A program made the translations under genes and the position numbers. The notes beneath the pieces were generated by a model. That model was given only the letters and a program-made list of their open reading frames with translations, was not told the origin of the DNA and searched no databases. Shown one piece after another: positions 1 to 8,881 of a DNA stretch of 57,813 nt. Source of the stretch: Rhodospirillaceae bacterium (GTDB lineage Bacteria > Pseudomonadota > Alphaproteobacteria > SHVZ01); assembly GCA_016792585.1 (NCBI GenBank), contig JAEULB010000205.1, forward strand, positions 1-57,813. Reading direction: 5' to 3'. How positions within the stretch are numbered: the first letter of the stretch is position 1; each line of letters opens with the position of its first letter.

Positions 1-954
1 GGCATGCACCTCCGCGAACAGCGCTTCGCTCGTCACCCGCTCGTCGTAGCACAGGCAGAAAACCAGGTTGCTGTGCCATGCCGCGGAGCCTCCCAGCTCA
101 ACGCTCCGCCGATACGCCGCAAGTGCCCCCCCGACATCCCCCGTCGCCTGCAGAGAATCGCCGAGATTGTTCCAAGCCTCGGCCGTTGCCGCGCAGGCAA
201 GCGATCGGCGCGCCAGATCGATGGCCGCGGCGAGCCATCCCCTGCCCTTGGCGATCTGGGCGGCGTTCGAGAGGATGAACGGCTCCGACGGCGTGAAGGC
301 GATCGAGCAACGCATCCAGCGGAGCGCCTCGTCGGAGTGCCCGAGGTCGGAGGCTGCCAGCGCCAGATTGGCCATCGCCTCGCCGGGCCGGCCGCAGTCG
401 CGCGCCCGCCGGTAAGCGACCGACGCCGACTCGAGGCTCCCCTCCGTCCGCCGCTGATTGCCGAGGCTGAGATGGATGCCTCCCTCGCCGGGAGCGAGCG
501 CCAAGGCGCGCTTGAGCAGCCGCTGCGACCCGGTGAGCGCCCCGAGATTGCTGAGCATCGACGGATTGTCGGGGCTCAGTGTCACTGCCCGCGCCATCCG
601 CCGCGCAGCGCTTTCGATGAGGCCGAGATTGCAGTGCGCGTCTCCCGCTGACGGCGACCAGGCAAGCACGCGGCGATAGGACACGCCGGCTTCCTCCAGG
701 CGGCCCATCTGATGCAGGGCCAGGGCGAGCTGCAGACGCGGCTGGATATTCTCGGGCTGAAGGCGGCTCGCGGCTTTCAGGCTGGAGATAGCATCTCCGG
801 CGCGGCCGAGAGCCATCAGCAGCATCCCTACGAGATGATGAGCGCGCGCGTCGCCCGGATGTCGGCGAACCAGAGCATGCCCCTCGGCCAAGGCCTCCTG
901 CACGCGGCCGGCACGGTAGAGCGCCAACGCCCCGTCCAGAGAAGCGGCGCTCAT
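1..954 (-). CDS. TPR-repeat protein, probable GT41 glycosyltransferase (3' end beyond window)
   Basis: The frame stays open for 318 codons from an ATG at 954 to the first base of the window, so the C-terminus is missing. The visible part is almost wholly tetratricopeptide repeats of about 34 residues with the usual A-Y-R-R and L-x-P-x endings. The last residues, around LVFCLCYDE and ALFAEV, match the linker that precedes the GT41 catalytic domain in the neighbouring paralog at 2879-4777 (LLFCLSYDG, FFAEF). A catalytic domain is therefore expected just outside the window, but that is inference. The start is well supported because its ATG overlaps the TGA of the upstream gene (ATGA), which implies translational coupling. 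It is the last visible member of the minus-strand glycosylation operon. Confidence 0.8.
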   Translation of the reverse strand, partial: MSAASLDGALALYRAGRVQEALAEGHALVRRHPGDARAHHLVGMLLMALGRAGDAISSLKAASRLQPENIQPRLQLALALHQMGRLEEAGVSYRRVLAWSPSAGDAHCNLGLIESAARRMARAVTLSPDNPSMLSNLGALTGSQRLLKRALALAPGEGGIHLSLGNQRRTEGSLESASVAYRRARDCGRPGEAMANLALAASDLGHSDEALRWMRCSIAFTPSEPFILSNAAQIAKGRGWLAAAIDLARRSLACAATAEAWNNLGDSLQATGDVGGALAAYRRSVELGGSAAWHSNLVFCLCYDERVTSEALFAEVHA

Positions 955-2894
955 CGTCGGCTGCACCACTCGCTCCAGAGCGCTCGATAGGCGTCTTCGA
1001 TCGACCGGGCGTACCGCTCGGAATCGCAGAGCCGCGATGCCCGGACGCGGTCGCGCAGTTCACTGCGCAGGCGGGCAAGCCGGACCTTGTCGGCAGCGAG
1101 CGCCGAGGCGCGGGCGACATAGGCCGCGATGTCCGACGCAACCAGGTCGTCGAGCCCGAGCTGGGCCAGCAGGCTCGCGCCGACTCGTCCGACGAAGCGG
1201 TCGCCGGCCAGCGTCACCATCGGAACGCCCATCCACAGCGCCTCGAAGCTCGTCGTCGAGCCGTTGAACGGGAACGGGTCGAGCGCGATGTCGACCCGGT
1301 TCAGCAACACCAGCTGCTCGGCCCGGCCGACATCGTCCGTCAGGAAGTCGACGCGATCTCCGAGAACTTGCTGCACGCCTGCCTGCAGCAGCCGGCTCGA
1401 GAAGCGGTTCTTGTATTTCAGCAGCAAACGTGAGCCCGGCGTCGCGTCGAGAACCCGTGCCCAGGTTTCCAGTACCGCCGGTCCGAGCTTGAGCGGGTTG
1501 TTGAAGGAGCCGAAGACGATCGGGCCTTCGCCGCGCGGGACGACCGGCGGCGCCTCGTCCGGCGGCCGATGCAGATAGAAGCAGGGAAGGCTGACCAGCT
1601 TCTCCACGAAGAGCTCGGGCGTGCCCGGCGGGTGCAGGACAGAGTCGGTCAGCCAAGCATCGACCGCCGCCGCGCCCGAGGTGGAGACGTCATGAAAGCT
1701 CACCTGCACGGGCGCCGGACGAAAGCCGGCAACGCTCAACGGATTCGCCCCCGCATGGCCGGCAAGGATCACCAGGACATCGACGCCGTCGCTTCGGATC
1801 GCATCGGCAATCCCCTGCGCCGCCATTCCGGCGACGTTGCGCCATAGATCGACCGAGCCTGCGATACGCTGCGTCACATCATCAGCCGTCGGTGTCGCGC
1901 TGTAGGCGGCGACCTCGATCGACTGACGATCGTGAGCGCGGACGAGATCCTCGACATTGTAGGCGATCGGGTGGCGGCGAAGGTCCGACGAGAGATATCC
2001 GACCCGCAGCCTCCGGGCCGGGTCGGGCGTGTTCCGGAAGTTCGGCGCCGGCGCCGGCGGGAGATGCCGGTGGGCCCAACGCTGAGCCTCACGCAGGCGA
2101 TCGGCCGGAGCGACTTCCGGCACATAGGAGAGAGCAAAGATCAGATTGCTGTGAGCCGCCGCGTCCAACGGGGTCAGGGCCAGCGCACGCTTCAAGGCGA
2201 GGAGCACGCCGCCGAGGCCGGGTTCGGCGGTTGCGAGATTGTTCCATGCATGCTGCCCGGCGGGATTGAACGCCAACGATCTCCTGAGCGCCGACAGCGC
2301 CGCCTCGATCCGCCCGGCGTTCGCTTCGGCCAGGCCGAGGCCGCTGAGCGCCGCCCACGCCTCGCGCATGATTGCCCGGCCCCGCCTGAGCAGCCGCCGT
2401 CCTTCATCGATCCGCCCGAGCAATGCCAGCCACTCGCCCAGATTGACGACGGCCTCGTAGTAGGACGGATCGATTGCGATCGCGCGCCGGCCGGCGGCCG
2501 AAGCATCGGAAATACGGCCGGCCGCCTTCTCGACGAGCAGGAGGCAGTTCCAGCCTGGTGCCAGCAGCGGGTCGCGCCGAAGCGCCTCGCGATAGGCTGC
2601 CTCCGCTTCGGCAATCCTGCTCCGCCTCTGCTCGACGACGCCGAGATTGAACACCGAGCCGGCATCGCCCTCCATCAGCCTGGCCGCCTGCTGGAAGGCA
2701 TCGGCGGCGCCGTCGAGATCACCGGCGCCGAGCCTGCCGTTGCCGAGCTCGAACTGCAGCGCGCCGACGGCCGGTAGCAGCGAGCGGTCGCTGGTCGCGG
2801 CACGCCCCAGCAGCTTCACCGCACCGTCGAGGTCGCCGGCCTGCCGGCGAGCCAGTGCGGCCCGCACCAGATCGACGTTCACTTCCGGCGGCAT
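951..2894 (-). CDS. TPR-domain O-GlcNAc transferase-like protein (GT41)
   Basis: This 647-residue protein has TPR repeats over roughly residues 10-290 and a SPINDLY/OGT-type GT-B domain from about residue 295 to the end. Family landmarks are visible. VGYLSSDLRRHP carries the conserved histidine (H308) matching the catalytic-face histidine of OGT. FGSFNNPLKL carries the nucleotide-binding lysine (K469). LDPFPFNGSTT (about 538-548) and ALWMGVPMVT form the donor-site loop. Such enzymes transfer a sugar from a nucleotide donor to Ser/Thr of proteins bound through the TPR superhelix; they are usually cytoplasmic, and no signal peptide is seen here. The gene overlaps its upstream neighbour by 16 bases and the downstream start by 4. 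Flagellar genes lie nearby, so a flagellar acceptor is plausible, but donor and target are unknown. Confidence 0.9.
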   Translation of the reverse strand: MPPEVNVDLVRAALARRQAGDLDGAVKLLGRAATSDRSLLPAVGALQFELGNGRLGAGDLDGAADAFQQAARLMEGDAGSVFNLGVVEQRRSRIAEAEAAYREALRRDPLLAPGWNCLLLVEKAAGRISDASAAGRRAIAIDPSYYEAVVNLGEWLALLGRIDEGRRLLRRGRAIMREAWAALSGLGLAEANAGRIEAALSALRRSLAFNPAGQHAWNNLATAEPGLGGVLLALKRALALTPLDAAAHSNLIFALSYVPEVAPADRLREAQRWAHRHLPPAPAPNFRNTPDPARRLRVGYLSSDLRRHPIAYNVEDLVRAHDRQSIEVAAYSATPTADDVTQRIAGSVDLWRNVAGMAAQGIADAIRSDGVDVLVILAGHAGANPLSVAGFRPAPVQVSFHDVSTSGAAAVDAWLTDSVLHPPGTPELFVEKLVSLPCFYLHRPPDEAPPVVPRGEGPIVFGSFNNPLKLGPAVLETWARVLDATPGSRLLLKYKNRFSSRLLQAGVQQVLGDRVDFLTDDVGRAEQLVLLNRVDIALDPFPFNGSTTSFEALWMGVPMVTLAGDRFVGRVGASLLAQLGLDDLVASDIAAYVARASALAADKVRLARLRSELRDRVRASRLCDSERYARSIEDAYRALWSEWCSRR

Positions 2895-4777
2895 CTATCC
2901 GTCCACAGACGCCGCAAGGCAGCATCGAAGTTGCGCGCATGAGCGGATGCATCGCAGAGCGGCGACGCAAGGATCCTGTCGCGAAGGCCGGACCGAAGCG
3001 CCTGCAGTCGCGCTGGGTCACGTGCCAGCGCAGCGGCGATGGAGACATAGCTCGTGCGGTCCGTTGCAACCAGGTCGTCGAGCCCGACCTGATGCAGGAC
3101 GCTGGCTCCGACCCGGCCGAGAAACCGCTCGCCTGCGAGCGAGACGACCGGGACGCCCATCCACAATGCCTCGAAGGTCGTCGTCGAGCCATTGAACGGG
3201 AACGGATCCAAGGCGATGTCGACACGGCGGAGAAGGGCAAGCTGCTCATTGCGCCCGACATCGCCGGTCACGAACTCGATCCGGCGCGGATCGACGCCGT
3301 GGCTGGCGAAAATGCTCTCGATCCTTCGGCGCAGGCCCGCTGATGCGTATCGGTTGAGGTACTTGAGCAGGAGCCGCGCGTCCGGCACGGCCTTCAGCAC
3401 TGCCGCCCACATCTCGAAGACCTCGGGCGTATGCTTGGAAGTGTTGTTGCACGAACCGAATGTCACATGGCCCGCCCCGAGCGCCGGAAGCGGACCCGGA
3501 TCCGGAGACTTGTCCGGCGGCTCGTGCAGGTAGAAGCACGGAAGACGGACCAGCTTCTCGGTGAACCTCTCGCGCGTGTCCTCGGGATGAAGCATCGGGT
3601 CGGTGATCCAGGCATCCATGACCGAGAGCCCCGAGGTGGCGAGATCGTGAAAGCTCACCTGGATCGGCGCCGGACGATGCGCGGCGACGGCCAGCCGGTT
3701 GTGCCCGGTATGGCCCGCCAGCACGATCAGCATGTCGAGCCGGTCGGCGCGCATCCGGCGTGCGACGTCGGCATCGGGCATGCCGAGTACGTTGCGCCAT
3801 CCGTCGGCGGTCGCACGGAAGCGCGACGTCATCGCGTCCTCGGCGCGGACGCTGGCGTAGAGGATAGCCTCGTGGCGCGCCCGGTCCCGCCGTTCGAGAA
3901 CGCCCGCGACATTGCGGGCCACCGGATGGTCGCGGAAGTCGGCCGAGATCCAGCCAATCTTGAGGCGCCGCTCGGGATCCGGATCGAGAGGCGCCAGAGA
4001 GGCCTGCGGATAGACCGATGCGGCATAGGCCGCCTCCCAGCGCCTGAACTCGGCGAAGAACGCGTCGTTCGTCAGCCGGCCGTCATAGGAGAGGCAGAAC
4101 AGCAGGTTCGAATGGAGCCAGGGCGCCGGCTTGAGCGCGAGCGCGCGACGGAAGCCGCCGATCGCGGCGACGAGGTCGCCTTCCGCCTGGTCGAGGCTGG
4201 CGAGGTTGCTGTGCGCCTCGGCGAGGTCGGGCCGGAACGCGAGGCTCCGCCGATAGCCCGGCCGCGCCTCGTCGAAAGCGCCGAGCAACTGGAGCGCGTT
4301 GGCGCGATTGGCATGGGCATCCGCGTAGTCGGGACGGATCGCGATCGCCCGGTCGTAGAAGGCGACCGCCTGCCGCCATTCGCCGAGCTCGAACAGCGCG
4401 CCGCCGCAATTGGCATGCGCCTCGACCAGCGTCGGCTTGGCCGCCAGCGCCCTCAGCAGGATGCGAAGCGCCGGAACGGGCTGGCCGGTCCGGAGGAGCA
4501 CGAGCGCGAAGTGATTGAGCGCCTCGGCGAAGTTCGGATCGACGGCGATCGCGCGGACAAGGAACGAGGCGGCGCCGGCGAAATCCCCGCGGTTGATCAG
4601 GACGAGACCGGCGAGGTTGAGCGCATCGACGTGAAGCGGATCGGCATCGAGGATCCGTCCGTAGAGGCGGAGCGCCTCGGCGAGGTCGCCGCGGCCATGC
4701 GCCGCCACGGCTTCCGGCAGGAGTGCCGCTTCGACCGCTCGCTGACGTCCGACGGGACTGGCTGCGCTCGGGCTCAC
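2879..4777 (-). CDS. TPR-domain O-GlcNAc transferase-like protein (GT41)
   Basis: This 632-residue paralog of the adjacent genes has about six TPRs over residues 15-225, a linker, then a GT41 domain. Key positions are H284 in ISADFRDHP, K448 in GSCNNTSKH, and LDPFPFNGSTT near 523-533. All residues normally tied to UDP-sugar binding appear intact, so it should be active. Its stop lies 16 bases inside the next gene. The start is an ATG 52 bases downstream of the FkbM methyltransferase gene, so the two are probably co-transcribed. A 74-base segment coding for the donor loop is nearly identical to those of three other paralogs in this window. Glycosyltransferase class is certain by motif; the sugar and acceptor are not. 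Confidence 0.9.
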   Translation of the reverse strand: MSPSAASPVGRQRAVEAALLPEAVAAHGRGDLAEALRLYGRILDADPLHVDALNLAGLVLINRGDFAGAASFLVRAIAVDPNFAEALNHFALVLLRTGQPVPALRILLRALAAKPTLVEAHANCGGALFELGEWRQAVAFYDRAIAIRPDYADAHANRANALQLLGAFDEARPGYRRSLAFRPDLAEAHSNLASLDQAEGDLVAAIGGFRRALALKPAPWLHSNLLFCLSYDGRLTNDAFFAEFRRWEAAYAASVYPQASLAPLDPDPERRLKIGWISADFRDHPVARNVAGVLERRDRARHEAILYASVRAEDAMTSRFRATADGWRNVLGMPDADVARRMRADRLDMLIVLAGHTGHNRLAVAAHRPAPIQVSFHDLATSGLSVMDAWITDPMLHPEDTRERFTEKLVRLPCFYLHEPPDKSPDPGPLPALGAGHVTFGSCNNTSKHTPEVFEMWAAVLKAVPDARLLLKYLNRYASAGLRRRIESIFASHGVDPRRIEFVTGDVGRNEQLALLRRVDIALDPFPFNGSTTTFEALWMGVPVVSLAGERFLGRVGASVLHQVGLDDLVATDRTSYVSIAAALARDPARLQALRSGLRDRILASPLCDASAHARNFDAALRRLWTDRCRRK

Positions 4778-4829
4778 GCCTCCGGATTATACCGGTCGCG
4801 GCGAGCAGACAACCGGCACGCGACCGGTC

Positions 4830-5720
4830 CTAGCTCTTCATCGGCTCCGGCACGAAGGTCCGGACCGCGGTGGCGCCGCTCCAGCTGTCTTCCGGGCCGG
4901 CGACTTTCCGGCCTTCGACGCGGGTGGCATCGCCCGGCGGCAGGCCGAGCATTCCGACGTTCACGGTCTCGGCGAAGTGGTTCTTGTCGTTGCCGGCGAA
5001 GTTCGCGGCACGCCACACCGGCTCGACATCCCAAAAGAGCTGGTAGCCGCGATCCTGCAGGTGCGCGATCAAAGCCGCCGACTTGTCGCGGCGATGGTTG
5101 GCGACGTGCACGATCGGCGCGCAGGTGGCGAGCGTCGCCTCGGCGCCGCGGAGTACTTCGATCTCCATCCCTTCCGCGTCGATCACCAGAAGACGGCAAT
5201 GTCGGAGCTCGAAGGAATCGACGGTATTCACCGGGACCGCGTCACCGCTTTCCCAGACCTGGTCGCGAAGCCCGAGGGCAGCGAAGTTGTTCTCGACGCT
5301 GGGGCTCAGGATCGGGACGACGATCTGGCTCGCCTCCTCGCCTGCCGCCATCAGCGGCGCATAGACGTTGGTGACGCTGTTGAGGGCGAGGTTGGCACAC
5401 AGCATCTGGTGCACCAGACGCTGCGCTTCCATCGCGATCACGGCACCGGTCGATCCCACTGCCTTCGACAGCGCAAGCGCGGTCTGGCCGGTATAGGAGC
5501 CCGCCTCGACCGCGATGTCGCCGGACTGGACGATCTGGCGGAAGAGATCGACGCGCGCGCCGCAGTACTCGCCGTAGAGTTCGATCGAGCGGCCGATGAA
5601 CTGGTCGAAACGGTTGTAGAGAAGGACCCCGTCCTTGACCCTGGTCAGGCGGGCATATCCATCGGGATTGATCGCAGCCAGGTCGATTGCCGGCCCGATG
5701 CTCGCTCCTGATGCCATCAC
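4830..5720 (-). CDS. FkbM-family methyltransferase
   Basis: This 296-residue SAM-dependent methyltransferase of the FkbM family has the glycine-rich SAM loop VEAGSYTGQTALALS (about residues 92-106), followed by an acidic residue in MEAQ. The family hallmark LLVIDAEGMEIEVLRG comes later (about 177-192). FkbM-type enzymes commonly O-methylate sugars on polysaccharides, glycolipids or glycoproteins. Here it is embedded between two GT41 genes on the same strand, 57 bases after one and 52 bases before the next, so methylation of the attached glycan is a natural inference. The C-terminal 60 residues are less family-like and end in VRTFVPEPMKS. A second in-frame ATG directly follows the first, so the start is uncertain by one codon. 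Confidence 0.82.
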   Translation of the reverse strand: MMASGASIGPAIDLAAINPDGYARLTRVKDGVLLYNRFDQFIGRSIELYGEYCGARVDLFRQIVQSGDIAVEAGSYTGQTALALSKAVGSTGAVIAMEAQRLVHQMLCANLALNSVTNVYAPLMAAGEEASQIVVPILSPSVENNFAALGLRDQVWESGDAVPVNTVDSFELRHCRLLVIDAEGMEIEVLRGAEATLATCAPIVHVANHRRDKSAALIAHLQDRGYQLFWDVEPVWRAANFAGNDKNHFAETVNVGMLGLPPGDATRVEGRKVAGPEDSWSGATAVRTFVPEPMKS

Positions 5721-5777
5721 GTGCTCCCCTTCTAGGGCACCTGATCTCGTCGCTGTCGAGGCACCCGTCGCCGCTCC

Positions 5778-7685
5778 TCAGGATCGGCGGTGGGCCTCTA
5801 TAACAGATTGATTTCCCGAAGCCAAACACCAGTCACGCCAGAGCCGGCGGTAGGCCGAGATCAGCGATCGGGCATGGCTTGAGGGGTCGAAAAACGGCGA
5901 ATCGGCCAGCCGCTCCCGGAGCTCCCGGCGCAGGCGAGTCCGGCGCTCGACGTCGGTCGCGACCTTCGCTGCCAGCGCGACATACGCCGCCGGGTCGGCC
6001 GCGACGAGATCGCCGAGATCCAGTCGGTCGAGGAAGCTCGTGCCCATCCGCCCAAGGAAGCGGCGGCCTTGGAGGGTCACGACCGGAACGCCCATCCAGA
6101 GCGCTTCGAAGGTCGTGGTGCAGCCGTTGAACGGGAACGGGTCGAGCGCGACGTCGACTTCGTTGAGGAGCGCCAGCTGGGCCATCCGCGGAAGGCGGCC
6201 GGCACGCAGCTCCAGCCGCTCGGGGGGTATTCCCTCGGCCTCGAACCGGTCGCGTACGAGCCTCTCCATCTCCGGGCTGGCGAAGCGGTTCAGGTACTTC
6301 ATCACCAGCCGCGAGCCCGGCACCGCCGCGAGTACCCGGGACCATAGGGCGACGACTGCTTGCGTCATCTTTGCCGGGTTGTTGAACGAGCCGAAGGTGA
6401 CGCGGCCCGAGGCGACCGATGGCGGGCGGGCGAGCAGCGGGGGGGACGGCGACGGCGCGGCGAAGGTGTGCAGGCAGGGAAGCCGAATCAGGCGTTCGGC
6501 GAATCGCTCGGTCGTCGATTCCGGCGGGTGGAACAGGGAATCGGTCAGCCAGCCGTCGACCGCGGCCATCCCCGTCGTGGCGAGATCGTAGAGGGCAACC
6601 TGCACCGGCGCCGGCTTGAGCGCCGCCACGAGCGGCCGGTTGTCCGCCGTATGCGGCGCGACCAGGACCATGACATCGATTCCATCGGCGCGGATCGTCT
6701 CGGCGATGCGACGCTCGTCCTCGCCGGCGACCCACCGCCAGCGGTCGGCGACACGCTTAAATCGCTCGGTCATCCCGTCGCTCGTCCGCGGCAACGCATA
6801 GAGCGTGAGCTCGACTTCGGCGCGGTCGTGACGCTCTAATGACTCGATCAGGCTGTGAGCGACCGGATGATCGCGGAAGTCGGCCGAGAGATATCCGACG
6901 CGAAGGCGGCGATCGGGATCGCGATCGTTCGCATGAAGGCGCGCCTCGCCGTAAAGCCGACGCGCATGGCGGGCCTCCCAGTCGCGAAAGCCCAGATAGA
7001 GCGTGTCGTCGTCGATCCCCTCGGCATAGGTCATCGTGAACAGCAGGTTGGAGCCGATCGCCGACTGTTCGGGATCGAGTGCGAGCCCACGCCGAAACAG
7101 GCGAATGGCCGAAACGGCATCGCCCGTCGCCTGATGCAGCACGGCGAGATTCGACCACGCCCTGGCATGTCCCGGCTCGAGCACGATGGCATCGAAGAGC
7201 GAGCGCCTAGCCTCCGCCAGCCGGCCTTCGGCCAGCAGCACCGGCCCCGCGTTGTTGAGCGCATCGGTGTAGTCGGGACGCAACGCCAGCGCGCGCGCAT
7301 ATCCGGCAGCGGCATGGTCGTTGCGGCCGCGCGCGGTCTCGGCGTTGCCGAGATTGTAGGCGGCCTCGGCGAAGCCCGGCCTGAGGGCCAGCGCGCGTCG
7401 CAGCGATGCCAATGAGGCAGCCGGCCAGCCGCCGGCTTTCAGCGCGCCGGCGACCGCGACGTGGAGTTCCGGATCCGCCGGCCGGTCGACGGCGATCGCA
7501 GTCCTGGCCAGCGCATCGGCGGGACGCCCGAGCTGGGCCGCAACGAGCCCCAGCATGCGCACGGCGTCCGGCTCGCCGGGAACGACCGCGAGGACGTCGC
7601 GATATCCGGCCTCGGCCTCCGCCAGCCGCCCGGCCCGATGGGCATCGGCCGCTTCGGCGAAGCGCGCGGCCGAAGCCGTCGTCAC
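5778..7685 (-). CDS. TPR-domain O-GlcNAc transferase-like protein (GT41)
   Basis: This protein of about 635 residues has TPRs over residues 5-215 and a GT41 catalytic domain afterwards. Landmarks are H273 in YLSADFRDHP, K439 in FGSFNNPAKM, and LDPFPFNGCTT in the donor loop, where a cysteine replaces the serine seen in paralogs. The frame is open far upstream, but the true start is taken as the GTG at 7685. It overlaps the TGA of the preceding glycosyltransferase gene (GTGA), and the residues immediately after it begin a TPR (AARFAEAADAHRAGR). The upstream extension is a Pro/Arg-rich shadow of the neighbouring gene. Coupling to the GT4-like gene suggests the two enzymes act together. The donor sugar cannot be inferred. 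Confidence 0.88.
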   Translation of the reverse strand: MTTASAARFAEAADAHRAGRLAEAEAGYRDVLAVVPGEPDAVRMLGLVAAQLGRPADALARTAIAVDRPADPELHVAVAGALKAGGWPAASLASLRRALALRPGFAEAAYNLGNAETARGRNDHAAAGYARALALRPDYTDALNNAGPVLLAEGRLAEARRSLFDAIVLEPGHARAWSNLAVLHQATGDAVSAIRLFRRGLALDPEQSAIGSNLLFTMTYAEGIDDDTLYLGFRDWEARHARRLYGEARLHANDRDPDRRLRVGYLSADFRDHPVAHSLIESLERHDRAEVELTLYALPRTSDGMTERFKRVADRWRWVAGEDERRIAETIRADGIDVMVLVAPHTADNRPLVAALKPAPVQVALYDLATTGMAAVDGWLTDSLFHPPESTTERFAERLIRLPCLHTFAAPSPSPPLLARPPSVASGRVTFGSFNNPAKMTQAVVALWSRVLAAVPGSRLVMKYLNRFASPEMERLVRDRFEAEGIPPERLELRAGRLPRMAQLALLNEVDVALDPFPFNGCTTTFEALWMGVPVVTLQGRRFLGRMGTSFLDRLDLGDLVAADPAAYVALAAKVATDVERRTRLRRELRERLADSPFFDPSSHARSLISAYRRLWRDWCLASGNQSVIEAHRRS

Positions 7686-8872
7686 CGGGCGCGATCCAGA
7701 AGATATGTGACGAAACGGTCCATGCCGTCGCGCGCCTGCCAGGCCTCGGCGGCAGCGGAAGCCCCGGTCGCGAAGCGTGGGTAGTCGCCGACGAGGGTCA
7801 GCACCGCCTTGCCGAACGAGACGGCATCCATTCCGCCGGCGACGACGCCGGCATCCGCGTGCGGCACGAGCTGGGCTGCCATCATCGTCTCCGGAGGAAC
7901 GATCACCGGCTTGCCGAGATACATCGCTTCCTCGAACACGGCCGAGGTTCCCGACCGGTAGACCGGCGACTGGTAGGGCAGCAGCACCGCGTCGGCGTCC
8001 TCGATCAGCCGATAGTAGTCGTCCTCGCCGATGAAGCCGGCGATCGTCTTGGTGTCGTAGCGCGCCCGGGCGAACTTCTGGAACTCGGCGACGCGCTCGC
8101 TGTCGGATTGCCAGCCGTTGAGCTGGATCGCGAACTCGACGTCGCGCCGCGCGTCGCCGACCGTGCGGATGATGTCGGCGAGAAGGTGGAAGCCTTTTCG
8201 CATCGTCGCTTCGCCGCAAAAGAGGATTCGTCGCTTCGGTCGCTGGACGCGCTTGGCCGACGGATGGTCGCGGCGCCAGGCCGATGCCGGGTTGGGATAG
8301 GGCATCACCTCGACCGGGGCTTCCGCCAGCGCACCGAACTCTCGGGCCTGCAGATCGGAGAGCGTCAGCAGCGTGACTTGACCCAGATGCGGACGCAGGC
8401 GGTTGAAGGCGTGGCGGTAGAAGACCGCGTCCCACGACAGGTTGCCATCAGTGAATCCCGAGACGTGCGGGAGCACCAGCACCAGCCTCGACGAGGCCGG
8501 AAAGGAGCCGGAGGCGAGCCATTTCGCAAGGCCCAGCAGCATCCGGTTGGTCGCGGTGTGGACGATCACCAGGGAGTCGGCGAGATCGACCGCGCCGGCT
8601 AGGGTCTTGAGCTCGGCGAAGGCGTGCTCGTTGAGATCGAGGTAGTCCTCGAAGTCGCGGATATAACGATCCTCGGAGCTCCGGCGATAGGGGTGGAAAT
8701 GGAAGCAGGGCTCGGCCCCCAGACGTGCCGCGAGCTCGGCCGTCACGCCCTGGTTGACGAACAGTCGGTAGGGCACGCCGAGCCGCTTGAGCTCGCCCAC
8801 CAGGCCGAGATCGAGATTGTAGTGATGCCCGATCGCCGATTGCAGGCCGGGGTCGAGAAGAACGACGTTCAT
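7682..8872 (-). CDS. GT4-like glycosyltransferase
   Basis: This 396-residue GT-B glycosyltransferase has no TPRs. The N-terminal half starts directly with a Rossmann strand (MNVVLLDPGLQSAIGHHYN). The C-terminal half has RRILFCGEATMRKGF (about 225-240), then a donor-site segment GTSAVFEEAMYLGKPVIVP (about 323-341) with the EX7E-like acidic residues typical of GT4 retaining enzymes. It lies in the middle of the GT41 operon, 9 bases after the upstream gene and overlapping the downstream start by 4. It could extend a glycan begun by a GT41 enzyme, or make a lipid- or nucleotide-linked precursor. That is inferred from context only. Confidence 0.8.
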   Translation of the reverse strand: MNVVLLDPGLQSAIGHHYNLDLGLVGELKRLGVPYRLFVNQGVTAELAARLGAEPCFHFHPYRRSSEDRYIRDFEDYLDLNEHAFAELKTLAGAVDLADSLVIVHTATNRMLLGLAKWLASGSFPASSRLVLVLPHVSGFTDGNLSWDAVFYRHAFNRLRPHLGQVTLLTLSDLQAREFGALAEAPVEVMPYPNPASAWRRDHPSAKRVQRPKRRILFCGEATMRKGFHLLADIIRTVGDARRDVEFAIQLNGWQSDSERVAEFQKFARARYDTKTIAGFIGEDDYYRLIEDADAVLLPYQSPVYRSGTSAVFEEAMYLGKPVIVPPETMMAAQLVPHADAGVVAGGMDAVSFGKAVLTLVGDYPRFATGASAAAEAWQARDGMDRFVTYLLDRAR

Positions 8873-8881
8873 GGCGCGACG

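Noticed and set aside
7686..8435. A 250-residue N-terminal extension of the GT41 protein ending at 5778
   Set aside because: It is Arg/Pro-rich and lies entirely antiphase inside the well-formed GT4-like gene. The GTG at 7685 overlaps that gene's stop and starts a TPR.
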